DNA of 64,000 nucleotides from assembly GCA_037976565.1 (NCBI GenBank), contig CP137671.1, positions 13,701,229 to 13,765,228 on the forward strand. The letters are read 5' to 3'. The translations under genes and the position numbers were made by a program. The DNA comes from Mesocentrotus franciscanus. Taxonomy: Eukaryota > Echinodermata > Echinoidea > Camarodonta > Strongylocentrotidae. Shown here piece after piece: positions 52,761-64,000 of this stretch; the stretch's first letter is position 1, and each line of letters begins with the position of its first letter. Below the pieces are notes generated by a model that saw only the letters and a program-made list of their open reading frames with translations, searched no databases and had not been told where the DNA came from.

Positions 52761-54689
52761 TACTATTGGCATCGAATCACCATCCTCTCAAAATAACCCC
52801 CAACGTAATAATGGTGCTGTGATTGTCAAGATGGGCTCATATTCATATTCATAAGCTGCATGATGATGGTGATGCTTCAACTTCAGTTCAAGTTCAACTT
52901 TCAAGCCTCAACAACCAAGAAAACCAAGTAGACTTCTATTTCTAAGTAGGCCCTAAGTAAAATGAGAGAAATTCATGCAAATCGAGTCAAATCTGTTTGA
53001 AATAGATCTAGAGAGTAGAGTCTAGTGAAGACAAAATATAATATTCAATATTGTGCCAGATACCGAAAACCAGGGCCAGGGGCCCTGTTTCTCGAAACCA
53101 ACAACAGTCAACAAGACAGTCTCATAACTTTATCCGCCATCGCCAACTACGCCTACGGAGATGTCTCCGAGTCTGATCGATCTTCCTATTCCTAAACCGT
53201 TTCACGAAGAGCTTACTAGTACGGACTAGCTACTACATCTCCTGAAATCAATAATATCGGCGAGAAGAGGAGGCAATTATATAGCCTTAGTCACAATTCC
53301 ACCGGATTTATAAAAAAAGTAATTTTTGAAAACTGCAATTATTTAAATGAATAAGGAATGGAAAAAAATGAAAATAGTACCAGGAATAAGACCAAGAGAT
53401 GCAATATGCTTCAAAATTTGTGTAGATTATACCATATATAGACCTAATTACTTGTAAAATATATTTGTGAGTATTTCATTACATGACAGATGAATCAGTT
53501 TTGTTTTTGAGATGGGTACCCCCCGGATATTTTCATTTGATAGTTTATAAAAATACACCATTAGATCTATATCATTCTTAGTAAAAATATGATGTTATCA
53601 GTTTTGTCCAATGTTTTAGGCGTCCGCACAATATTGAAATGACAAAACTTCAACATTCCAAACGTTAAAAGTAAAACACATGTTTTAAACTATTCAGTTT
53701 ACATATTTGAAGATAGAATTTATCTCGAAATTAAAGCTTCCCATTCCTGTAGAAACCTTTGTTAAGACTTTTTCTTGTTGCCGACCTCGCTACAGCCACA
53801 TTATTATTGATTTTCTCTTTTCTTTTCTTTTCTTCTTCACTTTTTCTTGGTGCTTTTTACATTGGGTCCTATCTCCTAAATTCTGATTATGTACATGTAT
53901 TGTATAAAGATAATCTTTACCAAAAGGAAACAATGTAATTTTTATTTTGTATTTTTAATTTTTAATTTGTATATTATGACAAATAAATAATATTAAGAAA
54001 ATTAATTTTTTAAAGGTATTTGCAACTTTTATATGGAAACAGTAAACTGCCACTTTCTCTCGTTCATTATTTATTCTTCATGGTCTCATATCACCTATAC
54101 CTTACTCTCTTTTATAGACATTTCACAAATTTATTCAAATGACCACAGTGACACAAAGTATATACAGTACACAAGAGTATATTGTTTCAAAAAATATTAT
54201 TATACAATATTATTACAGTATTGATTCAGTAGCAAGATATGTTCCAAAAACAAATTCATATAAATCACAGTTACCTGTTTGAAAGGCAAGTGGAAAGGGC
54301 TATCATCCTTTATCACCATTCATCCTATCTTATACATACAATCTTATACATACAAGAGATAAAGGGAAGGAAATAAAGAGGAAGGAAAAAAAAGAAGGGG
54401 ATATCAGTTGCGATTTTCCCGCCAGGAAGTTGTGGATCGGGAGGGGCAGAAGGCCCTGCCCCCACCCGCCAAAAAAGGGGAGGGAGCTAAAAGGAAACAA
54501 AAAAGAGGAAGAAGAAAAGAAAAGGATGAAAAGGTGGGGAGACTGATCAGTTGCGATTAATTCGGCCAACAGCGTCCGGATCGGGGGGAACGAAAGGCCC
54601 TTGCCCTTGATGATGAGAGATCTTGGTTATGCAGGCTTCCAAGTTCCATTCCCTTCTTCACCATTCATGCGTGTTCGATGATGATTGGA

Positions 54690-55397
54690 GTGACATCCGC
54701 CCCGTTCAATGCCCACACTTCGCCACTTTTTCAACAATTAAAGCTTCTAAATGTTTATGATATAAATAATTGTAATATTGCTATATTAATGTTTATCATT
54801 GTTCCAATGGTTTATTGCCAAGGTCCATGTCATGTAAATTTACATTCAATTATGAAATACACTCTCATGAAACTCGTAATGCTTGTAATGTTTATTTTCC
54901 TAAAATCCGTACAAGTACAAATGTTTTTTTTTTTATTCTTTTTTTTTCTTCAAAGGGCCAGTTTTATGGAAAAATATCCCGTTTAATATGAAAAACTCTA
55001 ATTCAATGAATATTTTTAAACGATTGTATAAATCCCATCTTTATCATTGTATTCAATCTCAAACTAAATGACGTTACGTTTCAGTTCATTCACTTTTTAA
55101 TGTATTCCCCCTCCCCTTCCCTAATTCTCCTTCCCTTTTTTTTCCGTCTTCTTTTGTATTGGTGTTCAGGTTTTCTCTGTTTTCCTTTTCTCAACAATAC
55201 AACGTATATTTTTTAAGGCGGGGTTGACGCTCATAAGGCCTTTCGTTAACCCCAATTCCAATAACATTTTGTTTGCTCCTTCCCTTTCATTTTTCTTGTT
55301 ATCAATCTTTAATTTATCCGTATACCATGTTTGTATGTTTTAATATTTTTCATGGAGAATGAAATTAAATAAAATGAATGAATTGAATTGAATTGAA
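54690..55397 (+). mobile_element. 3' end of a CR1/L2-like LINE, inside the long-TIR element
   Basis: Readable pieces are SPLFQQLKLLNVYDINN, then after a frameshift GPVLWKNIPFNMKNSNSMNI and LYKSHLYHC to a stop near 55071. A 3' UTR follows and ends in repeated GAATT(G) units at 55375-55397, a typical LINE 3' tail. The insertion postdates or has been carried by the host element. Confidence 0.8.
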
Positions 55398-55534
55398 CGT
55401 TCCACATCCTCTCGATCTCTATTCTGACTCTGAGGTCTTGATACTTGAGGTGTTGATGTCATGGGGAACGGTGACCTCGATGATATTTACTGTGTTGTCC
55501 CTGACGACAATGTCTGGCTTGTTGCAGTTATTAT

Positions 55535-55700
55535 TATTACTTTTTATTATTGTTGTCGTCGTCGTCATCGTCATCATCATCACCGTCGTCGTTAAATTGT
55601 CATCATCATCATCATCATTATATATTAGTATTATTATTATTATTAGTAGTAGTATAGTAGTAGTATAGTAAAGTAGAGTAGTAGTAGTAGTAGTAAATTA
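55535..55700. repeat. Compound trinucleotide repeats
   Basis: TTA, GTC, CAT, ATT and AGT repeats in succession. Confidence 0.95.
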
Positions 55701-55941
55701 GTAGTAGTGTTGTGATTACCGGTATCTTTTAGGCTCATTGGTAAAGCTCCTTTGAGCTTATTGGCCCCATCACCCCACTTCCATATCGTTCCACCGCTCC
55801 TGCATGTCATTAAAGATTTAAGTTGAACTGAAAAATAAGGCTAAACACCCCCCTTAACAAATCCGGAGAGGGGGGAACATTCCAGCCGGGGACTCGCCTA
55901 ATTCCAGGGGCAGTGACGTAGTGAGCAAAAACGTTCTCGGG

Positions 55942-56539
55942 GAGTCTGGACAGCCGCGGCTGCCGGGCAGGGAAACTTCCGGCCAGGCACACACGGGGTA
56001 CCGGTACGGGACTAGCTCACACTCGCAGTCCACAGCGAAAGTCGAAGGGAGCGAATGCACAATCTTAAAAGTTTTTATGTCTACTAATAAACTTGAGGCA
56101 AGCGATAATTCCGCTGGGGTAGAGGAAAGGTAATATCGGAATGTAAAGATACATTACAGCATATTCCTACCATTAAAAAGTTTTCTGAGGCAGAAAATGA
56201 AGTTAAATACCGAAAAGTTATCCGGCGAACGTACGCCTTCGGTTTGTCAAAAATATATTCTTGTTGCAAGGTAAATCGGCTTTATTCTTTAGAACAGCCC
56301 TCAAAATACTCACAATTTCCATGTTTCCTGTCGTGACTGTGTTTATAAAAGCATAATAAATACATACAATGACAATTTCATCTAAGGTGAGGGATTTTAG
56401 ATCTAGAAATCATGAGGGGAAAAAAGTGTGGCGAGCTGTCCCAAAAGCACCCCACCCTGGACAACTCGCCTGTGGCGAGTTGTCCCCGCTATTGTGGCGA
56501 GATGTCTTGTGGCGAGCTGTCTTTGTGGCGAGTTGTCTG
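55942..56539 (-). repeat. Right terminal inverted repeat
   Basis: 598 bp, reverse complement of 51764-52366 with scattered differences and a few small indels. It carries the same cluster of GACAACTCGCC-type sites at its outer end. Confidence 0.9.
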
Positions 56540-56554
56540 TAATTCCATAAATCG

Positions 56555-56984
56555 ACCCAGATGGAGGGGGGAAGGGTCAACCCTCCATGCCACTTTTCAC
56601 AGTTTAAATTTATAATAAATATTCGATGTGGCATAGTCATGTTAATTGGTTTCGCCGCGTAGGCCTATCTTCCGTTGTAAATTACTCGTGACCATTATTA
56701 TTATTATTTTTTTTTAATAAGCAAAAACATGCAAGAACATGCAGGGGCTATAGGGCTTAATTCCTAGGATAATTGTGTGAGTTGGGCAAGTCTTTAAAGC
56801 AGATGCACATTTGCGCGGTGCTAGAATAATGATAGGAGGGGATTGGGGACTTTGGGGGAATTTGGAGGCTTGCCCGGGTTCTTAATTTTTCTCATAAGTT
56901 CTATATAAATTTGCCTCTATTTATAATCAAGAGAAGGGGGTGGGCGGGAGGTTCAAGTAAAGATATTGTGAGGCAGAGGCGGCC
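56555..56984. other. Intergenic
   Basis: No recognised content besides an AT-rich TTATTATTATT run near 56697-56720. Confidence 0.6.
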
Positions 56985-57665
56985 CTCCGGGGGGGGCATA
57001 GTGCCCCCCTTTTTAAGTACCCCCAAAAGTGCCCCTTTTTACATAGAAAAGTGCCCCTTTTACTGTTACAAGTACCCCTAATAATTTGTAAAATTGCCCC
57101 TTTCCCTTTTCACCTCTCATGCCCCTTTTATTTTAATACGTGCTCTTTTCCTTCGACAAGTTCCCATTTTCCTTTGAAATAAGTGTCCATTTTCCATTCT
57201 CATAAAAGTCCTTTTTAATATCTAGTAAGTGCCCCTTTTCCGGTACGAGAAGTGCCCTTTTCCTTTTGATAAGTGCCCCTTCACCAATAATTACCCTATT
57301 AAAATCTGAGAGGTTCCCCTTTTACTTTGACCAGTGCCCCTTTTCCTTTTGAAAAAGTGCCCCTACCCCCCTTTTTAACTCGGATAAGCGCACCTTATAT
57401 TTTCACATACATGTGCCTCTTTTCCATTCTAATAAGTCCCCCTGTTCCTAATGATAAGTGCCCCCATTTAACAAAAAATAGCCCCTTCCCCTTCTCATAA
57501 ATGACCCTTTTCAGATACGAGAAGTTCAATCCTTTCCACTTCTGATAAGTGCCCCTTCCCCTCCTGATAAGTGCTCTTTTCATCTCTGATCAGTGTCATG
57601 TGCCTCTATTTCTTTTTAATAAGAGCCACTTCCCCCTTCAAATAAAAGCCCCCTTTCACCTCCGA
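56985..57665. repeat. Degenerate GTGCCCCTTTT minisatellite array
   Basis: AAGTGCCCCTTTTCC / GATAAGTGCCCCTT variants recur more than 20 times with irregular spacing of roughly 18-40 bp. Strong strand asymmetry: C and T rich on plus, nearly no G except in GTGCC. Confidence 0.92.
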
Positions 57666-57787
57666 TAAATACCCCTACTAGTAAAAAATTGTATATTTTC
57701 GCTTTGAGATTTCCCTTTGTAGATGCACTTTTTTGTTGGTCCCCCACTTTGGAAGTCGCTAAACCGCCCCTGTTGTGAGGGGATTGG

Positions 57788-57790
<3 letters not shown>

Positions 57791-57849
<59 letters not shown>

Positions 57850-57868
57850 GGAGAGAGAGAGGGGAGGG
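57791..57868. repeat. GA microsatellite
   Basis: (GA)n run, pure to about 57843, then interrupted by GG. Open frames on the minus strand here are repeat by-products. Confidence 0.95.
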
Positions 57869-58994
57869 GCAAGGCTTAGAGGGCGGGTAGGGCGCCGGGA
57901 GAGGGGAGGGTAGGCCATGGGGTAGGCCTAGACCAGTGGCGGAGAGTGGGTCGAGATTTCCAAGTGCCACTTAGTACGTCGCAGGGGTGGGGGGCAGGGG
58001 CACTTGAATGCACCGGATCAATGATATTATAAGTTTTGTATTTCCTTTTCTGTGTTTTTCCCCTTTCTTTTTTTTCCCTTTCGTTTCTCTACTTCAGATT
58101 ATAAAAGGATATTATATCCATGAATCCTTTTTTTAATCTAAAAAAAAAACTGGAGATGACTTTCATTTTCCTCGCCTTTTTAAAATGGGATGGAAGCTCA
58201 ATTACGAGGAAGCAAGACTGGGATCAGGATGATAGGAAATACATGATGCAAGTTATAAGTAGGGCAATAATTAAAAAGGAAACTTGGTCTACCCCCCTTG
58301 TAGCCTTGTAAAGAGACAAGGACTCTCATCCTAATATTCTTTGTCAAAATGAAAGGTGTGCTTTTGAGATTTTTAATGAAGTTTTAAGTAACATAATTAT
58401 CTCGTAAATGCTTTCCAAACTTCATCAATGTGATGATGAAGATGATAATGATGCGATGAAAGTGTAATTGTAGACCTAAACAGCTAATAACAGGCCTATT
58501 GATGATGATAATAATAGCTACGTGTATATTCCATCATAGGGGATGCTCAAGTTTTGAATGTGCTCCAATTTTTTTCATTCAGGTATAAATTATAAACAAT
58601 TCAGCATCTGACTCGTAATTGCGATCCTAAAGTCATAAAGGAATTAAGCGAAAGACATTTGGACTGGTTTTCATTCGAAATAACTTGATAAATAATGAAT
58701 GAACGATTACGAAAAATAAATCTTATTAAAATATGATAATTAGAAGAAAAACAAATAAACGTGAGTGATCACAGATAGAAGGCTTATAACCATGGATTAG
58801 GACCCGCTCTCGGCCTAACTTTCACCCATCGGCCAGTGTAGTGCGGGTGCATGCGAAAATGCGCATTGTGAATTAGCGCCCTCTTATACGACGGCGAACG
58901 TAGCGAAATTCACAAATTATACATAATTCAAAATGATACTTGGCAGGCCCTTTATTTATGTTTGATTGTTAAATTACATTATCAGTAACTATAA

Positions 58995-59064
58995 TTGATT
59001 AAAAAATCATATTCATATAATTTATTAAAAAATCATATTCATATAATTTATTAAAAAATCATAT
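58995..59064. repeat. 26-bp tandem repeat, about 2.7 copies
   Basis: ATAATTTATTAAAAAATCAT recurs with a 26-bp period. The preceding 57869-58994 holds nothing recognised. Confidence 0.85.
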
Positions 59065-59178
59065 GGTTTGGGTCTATATATTTCTTAGCATATAAAGTAG
59101 GCCTATGTTTTATTCATCTTTGGGGAAGGGCCTGCAAAATATGACCCCCCCCCCCTCGCCTGAAAAATGCCCATGTGG

Positions 59179-60049
59179 GAGTGTCGTGGTCGAGTGGTTT
59201 AAGGCGCTTGACTGGAGATGCGAAGGTCGAGGGTTCGAATCCCGACACGGCACTAATATCCTTTGGCAAGAGTATTAAAGGTAATGCAAAGTTTTGGGAA
59301 ATTTTGAAATTGGATGGATAGTAATTCTTTAAATTTTTGATATATTTGGGTGCCTCTGTGGATGTATTATAAGCACCAAAAAAATTAGCCCCTAAAACAC
59401 TTCTGCTTTCGAGCAAATTGAATAATCAAAATTTACCGGTGCTCCCGGTAAATTTCAAATATTTCAAATAGCGCCTAAAGCCATTCCATGGTAGCTGCGA
59501 CCATGAAAATCTCAGAACATGCGGTTCCAATATATAATTTCAAAAGGGTAATAGCAAATCAGTCGATTGTAGTCAAGAAACATTGTTTTAAAGCTTAAGT
59601 AATATCAGTCTTGAGAGGGCGCTATATAACATAAAGAGTGTATTATTTACAATTTAATCACTTTAGACTCGATTTCAACCGCGACAACGATAATTGAATA
59701 TTTTAAAACGCATATGCTTCCAATATGTTCATTTGAACCAAATTCATGACCCCATACCAAAACTTTGTAATACCTTTAACCTGCACTTGCTATACTCTCA
59801 TCCCAGGTGTTAAATGGGTACCCGGTAGGATGCAACCGTCATTGTTGGTCAAACAGTTTTGAGCGTCAAGTAACGCCTGGCTGGAATACTCCCCAGGGAG
59901 TGGAGATTGTGCACACAGTGTGTGCACGCAAGCATTGAATCCAATGACCGGGGCAATAGTATATCTGTAAAGCGCTTAGAGACATCGTCAGATCGTAGAT
60001 GTATAAAGCGCTATAAAGCGGAATATTATTATATATTATATTATTATTT
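59179..60049 (+). mobile_element. tRNA-derived SINE, interrupted by a MITE
   Basis: Head 59181-59251: GTGTCGTGGTCGAGTGG (A box) and GAGGGTTCGAATCCC (B box), ending GACACGGCACTAATATCC. After the MITE at 59279-59775 the body continues (CCTGCACTTGC, CTCATCCCAGGTGTTAAATG) and ends with TAAAGCGCTATAAAGCGGAA and (ATT)n. Matches the minus-strand SINE at 18946-19177 at head and tail. Confidence 0.87.
59279..59775 (-). mobile_element. TTAA-flanked ~500-bp MITE, family 1, copy 2 (inside SINE)
   Basis: TTAA at 59275-59278 and 59776-59779; TIRs as in copy 1 (35974-36474), opposite orientation. About 95% identical to copy 1 by eye. Confidence 0.93.
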
Positions 60050-61144
60050 GGTTTAAGAAAGTTCCCCTATAGTTTCTGGGGCATATAAGGATGTGAAACC
60101 TCGATTAAAGAAAACAAAATTGTACAGGCTGTCAAGAATTACAAGAATCGTCGATATTTAAAAATATTTATATTGGCTTCATTTTTTAAATATAAATTGC
60201 TTGCCTCTTTGCTCAGGCTTGTTTGTTGGGAAATTTCCTGTTATTTTCTTAACAAATTTGGTCCGATATCCCCAATAAATATGGTACAAAATATAATATC
60301 AAGTCAATTTCCCTCTATATTTCCTCTCTTATGCCTTCCTATATATAGTTAGGTCTACATATTTTGAAAGATTTTAATCAATGAATTCTTAAACTCAGCC
60401 CCTGAAGGTTGCCCTTCGACAGGCTCAGTGAAAAGATAAAACAAATGCAAAATTTGTTAAATTTCTTAGACAAAATCTGCTCTCAGCCAATCAAATGCCA
60501 CTATTTAGTAGTATAACAGTTATTCTTGTTATTGATAACGAGTTCTTATGAAGCCCGCCGAGTCTCATCCGACATAAAGCCCAACCTCAACTAGATAGTT
60601 CGGGGATGAAACAAAGGCCCGGAACAAAGGTAACCAAAATATTTTGGAAACTCGATCAAACAAGACTGAAATAATAGGCAATCGATAATCATTGTTTATC
60701 AGTTGGCCTATAAAAATAACGGCAGCTCATATACCGTCCGAGTTCGGCTAGACAAAGTACATGTAACTACAAAGTCAGCCAAGAGTGTAAAAAAAAAAAA
60801 AAAAAACCTATGAGTTGGACCTTGTTTTCTGTCCCTTTTAAAGCTTCGTGTTCCTACCAAACCATGAAAAGAAATATGAAAGAGGACTAAAGAAGAAAGA
60901 ATTGTTTTAAATTCTTTGCCGGAGTTCATGGACAGAGGCAACATCATATGCCGAATGGATCACCTATTTGACCCCCGGACAAACTCCTAGTTAGTTTCGG
61001 GCTAGCATCTTCCGGTGTCTGATTTATTGAGACTACCCTGGAGGAGAATAGTCTTTAAAAAGGAATTGCTTTTAAATTGCAATCGTAATAAACTCATTGC
61101 GACCCGTCATTAATATTGTAAGAAGTCCGGCAAAAGTATAGTTT

Positions 61145-61215
<71 letters not shown>

Positions 61216-62054
61216 GTTGCTTTACCAGGCGAGGAAAAAAGGCTCTATAACCAACAGCCCCTGCTTGCCAAAACAAAACTCATTGTCAAGTGAAGCACAT
61301 GCAAAATATGAATCTTTGATTTCCGGGTCCGATATGGTTTGATAATAACATGAGCAATTTTAAATAGATAAAAGTGCATATGATTGTGTTCATACATTCA
61401 AACATTTTTTGGGTGGGGGGGGCGGGGTGGATGAGGGCACTTTGATTGCTTTTAATTTCATTTTATTCAGTGGAATCTTCATAATGTTGGCCCATAGTGG
61501 ACACACTAGGAAACTCATTACTTTTATCATGCAGCGCATCAGTGGAAGTAAATGTTGAACTTAGCAAAAACCTTATACAGTTATACCTGATGGCAAATAA
61601 TTGGCGCACAATAAGGTAGTAAATAACCAAACAAAGCACACCCGTTACGAGAGTATGTTCTTCAAATATATTGCACACAAAATTAATTCATTTCAAAATT
61701 ATCAATAAACCTATGTATTCCTATTCCTTTTACATTCAATGTTGCACTTTTTAAAATTGAATTCCGTTGGCTACCATACACGTTATCTTGAATATTAAAA
61801 CGGAACTACAGTATACAAGTAAAATATCTTTAAACTGTTATTAAACATTGCTTTCATACCTTGCTAAAGGTATCATAATTCATTTTTGACAGATCATATA
61901 CCCTACCACTGTGCTGTGGTAGGGTCCATGGTAGGGTCCATGGACAGACATACCGGATTAAAGTTTAAACACAAATCGTATCAACAAGCCGAGAACAGGT
62001 TAAACAGGAAGCGGCTGATATCGAGACTAGCCCAGAATACATGACATCACCGTC
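60050..62054. other. Intergenic, upstream of gene 3
   Basis: Holds a (GA)n microsatellite at 61147-61213, an A-run at 60788-60807 and a short tandem GGTAGGGTCCAT pair at 61918-61942. The last 150 bp before 62055 should include the promoter and 5' UTR of the plus-strand gene; no core element is obvious. Confidence 0.5.
61147..61213. repeat. GA microsatellite
   Basis: Pure (GA)n of about 67 bp. Confidence 0.97.
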
Positions 62055-62103
62055 ATGGCGGAGAACACACAGCTTGCCGAGGATCTAATCAATGCTAAAC
62101 AAG
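62055..62103 (+). CDS. Probable first coding exon of an unidentified gene (partial)
   Basis: Reads MAENTQLAEDLINAKQ then one base before the donor AACAAG|GTATGA. The start has a strong context (GTCATGGCG) and is preceded by mixed-composition sequence. The acidic/polar, helix-prone start fits a cytosolic protein, but I do not recognise the family. No second exon was found before 64000, so the first intron is longer than 1.9 kb. It could also be chance. Confidence 0.5.
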
Positions 62104-63106
62104 GTATGATTTTACCCTTTGCTGACATCATTTACTCATGAAAACTTATATAAGTTGTCAAACACTTTCTTGTGTACGTTGGTATTATGGAATATTGTGG
62201 AAAATATGGAGGATATGCTGATAATTTTGGTTTTTAAGACGGTTGGTTGTACGCTCTTCGCAACGAATGAATGAATATCGTGAGTGCCTGCCCTGCTTGT
62301 GTGTTGTGTGCGGCATGATGAGTGGGATTGGCTGGCGCGGCGCGCCCAACAATGTTGATGGCGATGAATGGAGTTGGACTTTATTTAGGAATATAACATC
62401 AACCAGTCACAAATCTACACGAATTTTAAAGTAGTTTTTAATAAATAATATGGAGAATGGTAATATCAATCAGAGGTGAACATTTTTGTCTCTTCTTTAA
62501 ACCTAGATTCTATAAGTATAATGATGTGCAAATGTGTTTAATATTTGTGTCTCTGTGTATATTGTGTACATGTACATGTATGTGACTGTGTGAGGAGGAG
62601 GTCATGGAGGATGATGATGATGTGATTTAGTTGTTCAGCATCATGTACTGATGAAGTATGCACTACTTTTTCAGATTGTATTTTTTTTGTCTTGGCTTGG
62701 GTTGTCATGTGATGTATTGAATTTAATATTTGTTAATTTTAATTTCCTGTGATTTTAATAATCTGCAACTCTACTAAATTTACCATCCCCAATTCCCAAA
62801 GATCCCTGATAAATTGTTCCCCTCTTTCATTGCCAGTATTTTTTTTAAATCCATCTTCCTCAGACGATTTTCACCAGGTGTTCACAAGAGGGCATCCGTT
62901 CGTTCCTTTTTCCTCTTGATTTTGCTTTCCGCTTCCTTTTAAAATATATAATGCTGGTAGATTTATTGACGAGGGTTAACGGTTAAAAATAGACAAACAT
63001 CCTCACATATTGTAACTTAAATTAACAATGATTATTCAAAATAATCCAAAGTGATTTCAAGCAACCATTTAAAAAAACATCCCCTGTTACTCTTTTCAAA
63101 TACTGC

Positions 63107-63127
63107 TACATGTACATGTACATGTAG
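63107..63127. repeat. TACATG hexamer repeat
   Basis: Three tandem, self-palindromic TACATG units; related shorter copies near 62570 and 63425. Confidence 0.9.
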
Positions 63128-63595
63128 TTCTCATCTCTCTGGTTATTTTTTTTCAAGTCATAGTATAGACACTTGTAGGCCTATTAGTATTATTAGTATT
63201 TTTCAAGTGATTGCACATTCTAAAATAAATCAATTTGTATTTTGTTAGTTGCTATTCTACATACAGTATGTACTTGGGAAGAAAATTTACAACATTGTTG
63301 GTTGTTTTGATTGTATAGTTTTTAAATTTTAGAACTTTACTTGTACTTTTTTGTAGTGTACATTGTAATTTGACTCTCTAATGGTACTAAAATCACTTAA
63401 TGTATTTTGTAAAAAACCTGACTACATGTACATGTACAAAATTGACATACATGTACAGTGTGTAGTTGTTCACTGTGAGACAAGTATATTGTTCAATTTT
63501 ACTGTGGTTGTGATATTTTGTTGATGTTTTAATTATGTAAAACATAATATATTAGTATAATGGGACTTTCATTTTTGTTTCTTCTTCTGGGGACT

Positions 63596-63910
63596 CTGGG
63601 GAGTTTTTCACAAAGATCCTAAGTTGAACTTATCTCTAAGTTGGACTTAAAAGTTATGGAAAGCCGTTTGTATCTTTGAAAATATTTTGTAAAAGTTTAA
63701 AAAAACAACATAAAATGTTGATTCAAATCATTCATATTTTCTATTACCAAGGAGATTTCATGTTCTTGATGTGGAATTTATGGAAAGTCTAAAATACTTG
63801 AATTTTTGCTTTTGAATATATTTTATGTTGAGGCTACAAATGGCTTTCCATAATATTTAAGTCCAACTTAGAGTTAAGTTTGACTTAGGATCTTTGTGAA
63901 ACACCCCCAG
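63596..63910. mobile_element. 315-bp MITE with ~65-bp TIRs, copy B
   Basis: Ends CTGGGGAGTTTTTCACAAAG and CTTTGTGAAACACCCCCAG; arms contain AAGATCCTAAGTTGAACTTA and the interior matches copy A (24117-24428) over its length. Noncoding. Confidence 0.88.
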
Positions 63911-64000
63911 TACACTGTACTTTGCCACTTCCTTAATAGGTTGAATACAGTTTCATTCTAAATGTCAACAATTAGAGGGGAAAATGCTGTAACAACTATC

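Larger units (their letters stand above)
51759..56545. mobile_element. 4.8-kb long-TIR element, Mutator-like (9-bp TSD)
   Basis: Two arms of about 600 bp (51764-52366 and 55942-56539) are inverted and about 97-98% identical by eye. The element is flanked by CATAAATCG at 51750-51758 and 56546-56554, a 9-bp direct repeat. Long TIRs plus a 9-bp duplication fit Mutator-like elements. The interior (3.6 kb) has no transposase frame but contains two LINE fragments and a TCTAGA-rich stretch, so it is nonautonomous or decayed. Confidence 0.85.
62104..64000 (+). other. Intron 1 of the plus-strand gene (if real)
   Basis: Contains TACATGTACATGTA-type repeats (62569-62582, 63107-63127, 63423-63436) and MITE copy B. 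No coding exon recognised. Confidence 0.45.

Noticed and set aside
51759..56545. Assembly artefact or simple inverted duplication instead of a transposon
   Set aside because: The perfect 9-bp duplication sits 5-6 bp outside the matching arms, which a local inverted duplication would not produce. It remains testable by finding other copies.
59181..59251. Functional tRNA gene
   Set aside because: A and B boxes are good, but the sequence continues into a SINE body with the same tail as other SINEs here, so it is a SINE head. The heads at 19103-19175 and 8746-8820 were rejected for the same reason, and 29908-29975 has a poor anticodon arm.

Overview
This is eukaryotic nuclear DNA: AT-rich, with intron-split genes (GT-AG introns), long introns, many microsatellites and nested transposable elements. 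There are no operons, Shine-Dalgarno sites or prokaryotic gene density. The two complete proteins and the mix of tRNA-tailed SINEs, TTAA-flanked miniature elements, Tx1/L1-like and CR1/L2-like LINE pieces and TACATGTA-type repeats suggest an invertebrate deuterostome, most likely a sea urchin. The species assignment is inference; no search could be run.

Genes. (1) Minus strand, 25248 down to 1877: a complete 18-exon gene for an 802-residue type II membrane zinc peptidase of family M28B (glutamate carboxypeptidase II / NAALADase-like). Every splice phase closes. All five zinc ligands and the catalytic Glu are present, but the residues that give human GCPII its glutamate selectivity are mostly replaced. 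(2) Minus strand, 51398 down to 42015: a complete 9-exon gene for the mitochondrial pyruvate dehydrogenase E1 alpha subunit (386 residues), with its first exon 2.8 kb upstream of the second. (3) Plus strand, from 62055: one likely first coding exon (MAENTQ...) of an unidentified gene that runs off the window. A possible orphan minus-strand exon lies at 25963-26079.

Repeats. Intron 1 of the peptidase gene holds a 39-bp minisatellite that reads as a 13-residue peptide repeat, a reverse-oriented tRNA-SINE and a 312-bp long-TIR MITE. The 17-kb space between the two genes holds a 5'-truncated Tx1/L1-like LINE with a 14-bp target duplication, itself split by a TTAA-flanked MITE, a 229-bp tandem duplication, a TA-flanked MITE and several palindromic elements. 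Just 361 bp upstream of the PDHA1 start codon sits a 4.8-kb element with ~600-bp terminal inverted repeats and a 9-bp target duplication (Mutator-like). It is followed by a degenerate GTGCCCC array and a tRNA-SINE interrupted by a second copy of the TTAA MITE.

The genes do not form a visible pathway together: one is a cell-surface peptidase, the other a mitochondrial matrix enzyme subunit. I found no new multi-gene system. The most unusual material is transposon structure (three TTAA families, the long-TIR element next to the PDHA1 promoter) and the altered substrate pocket of the peptidase.
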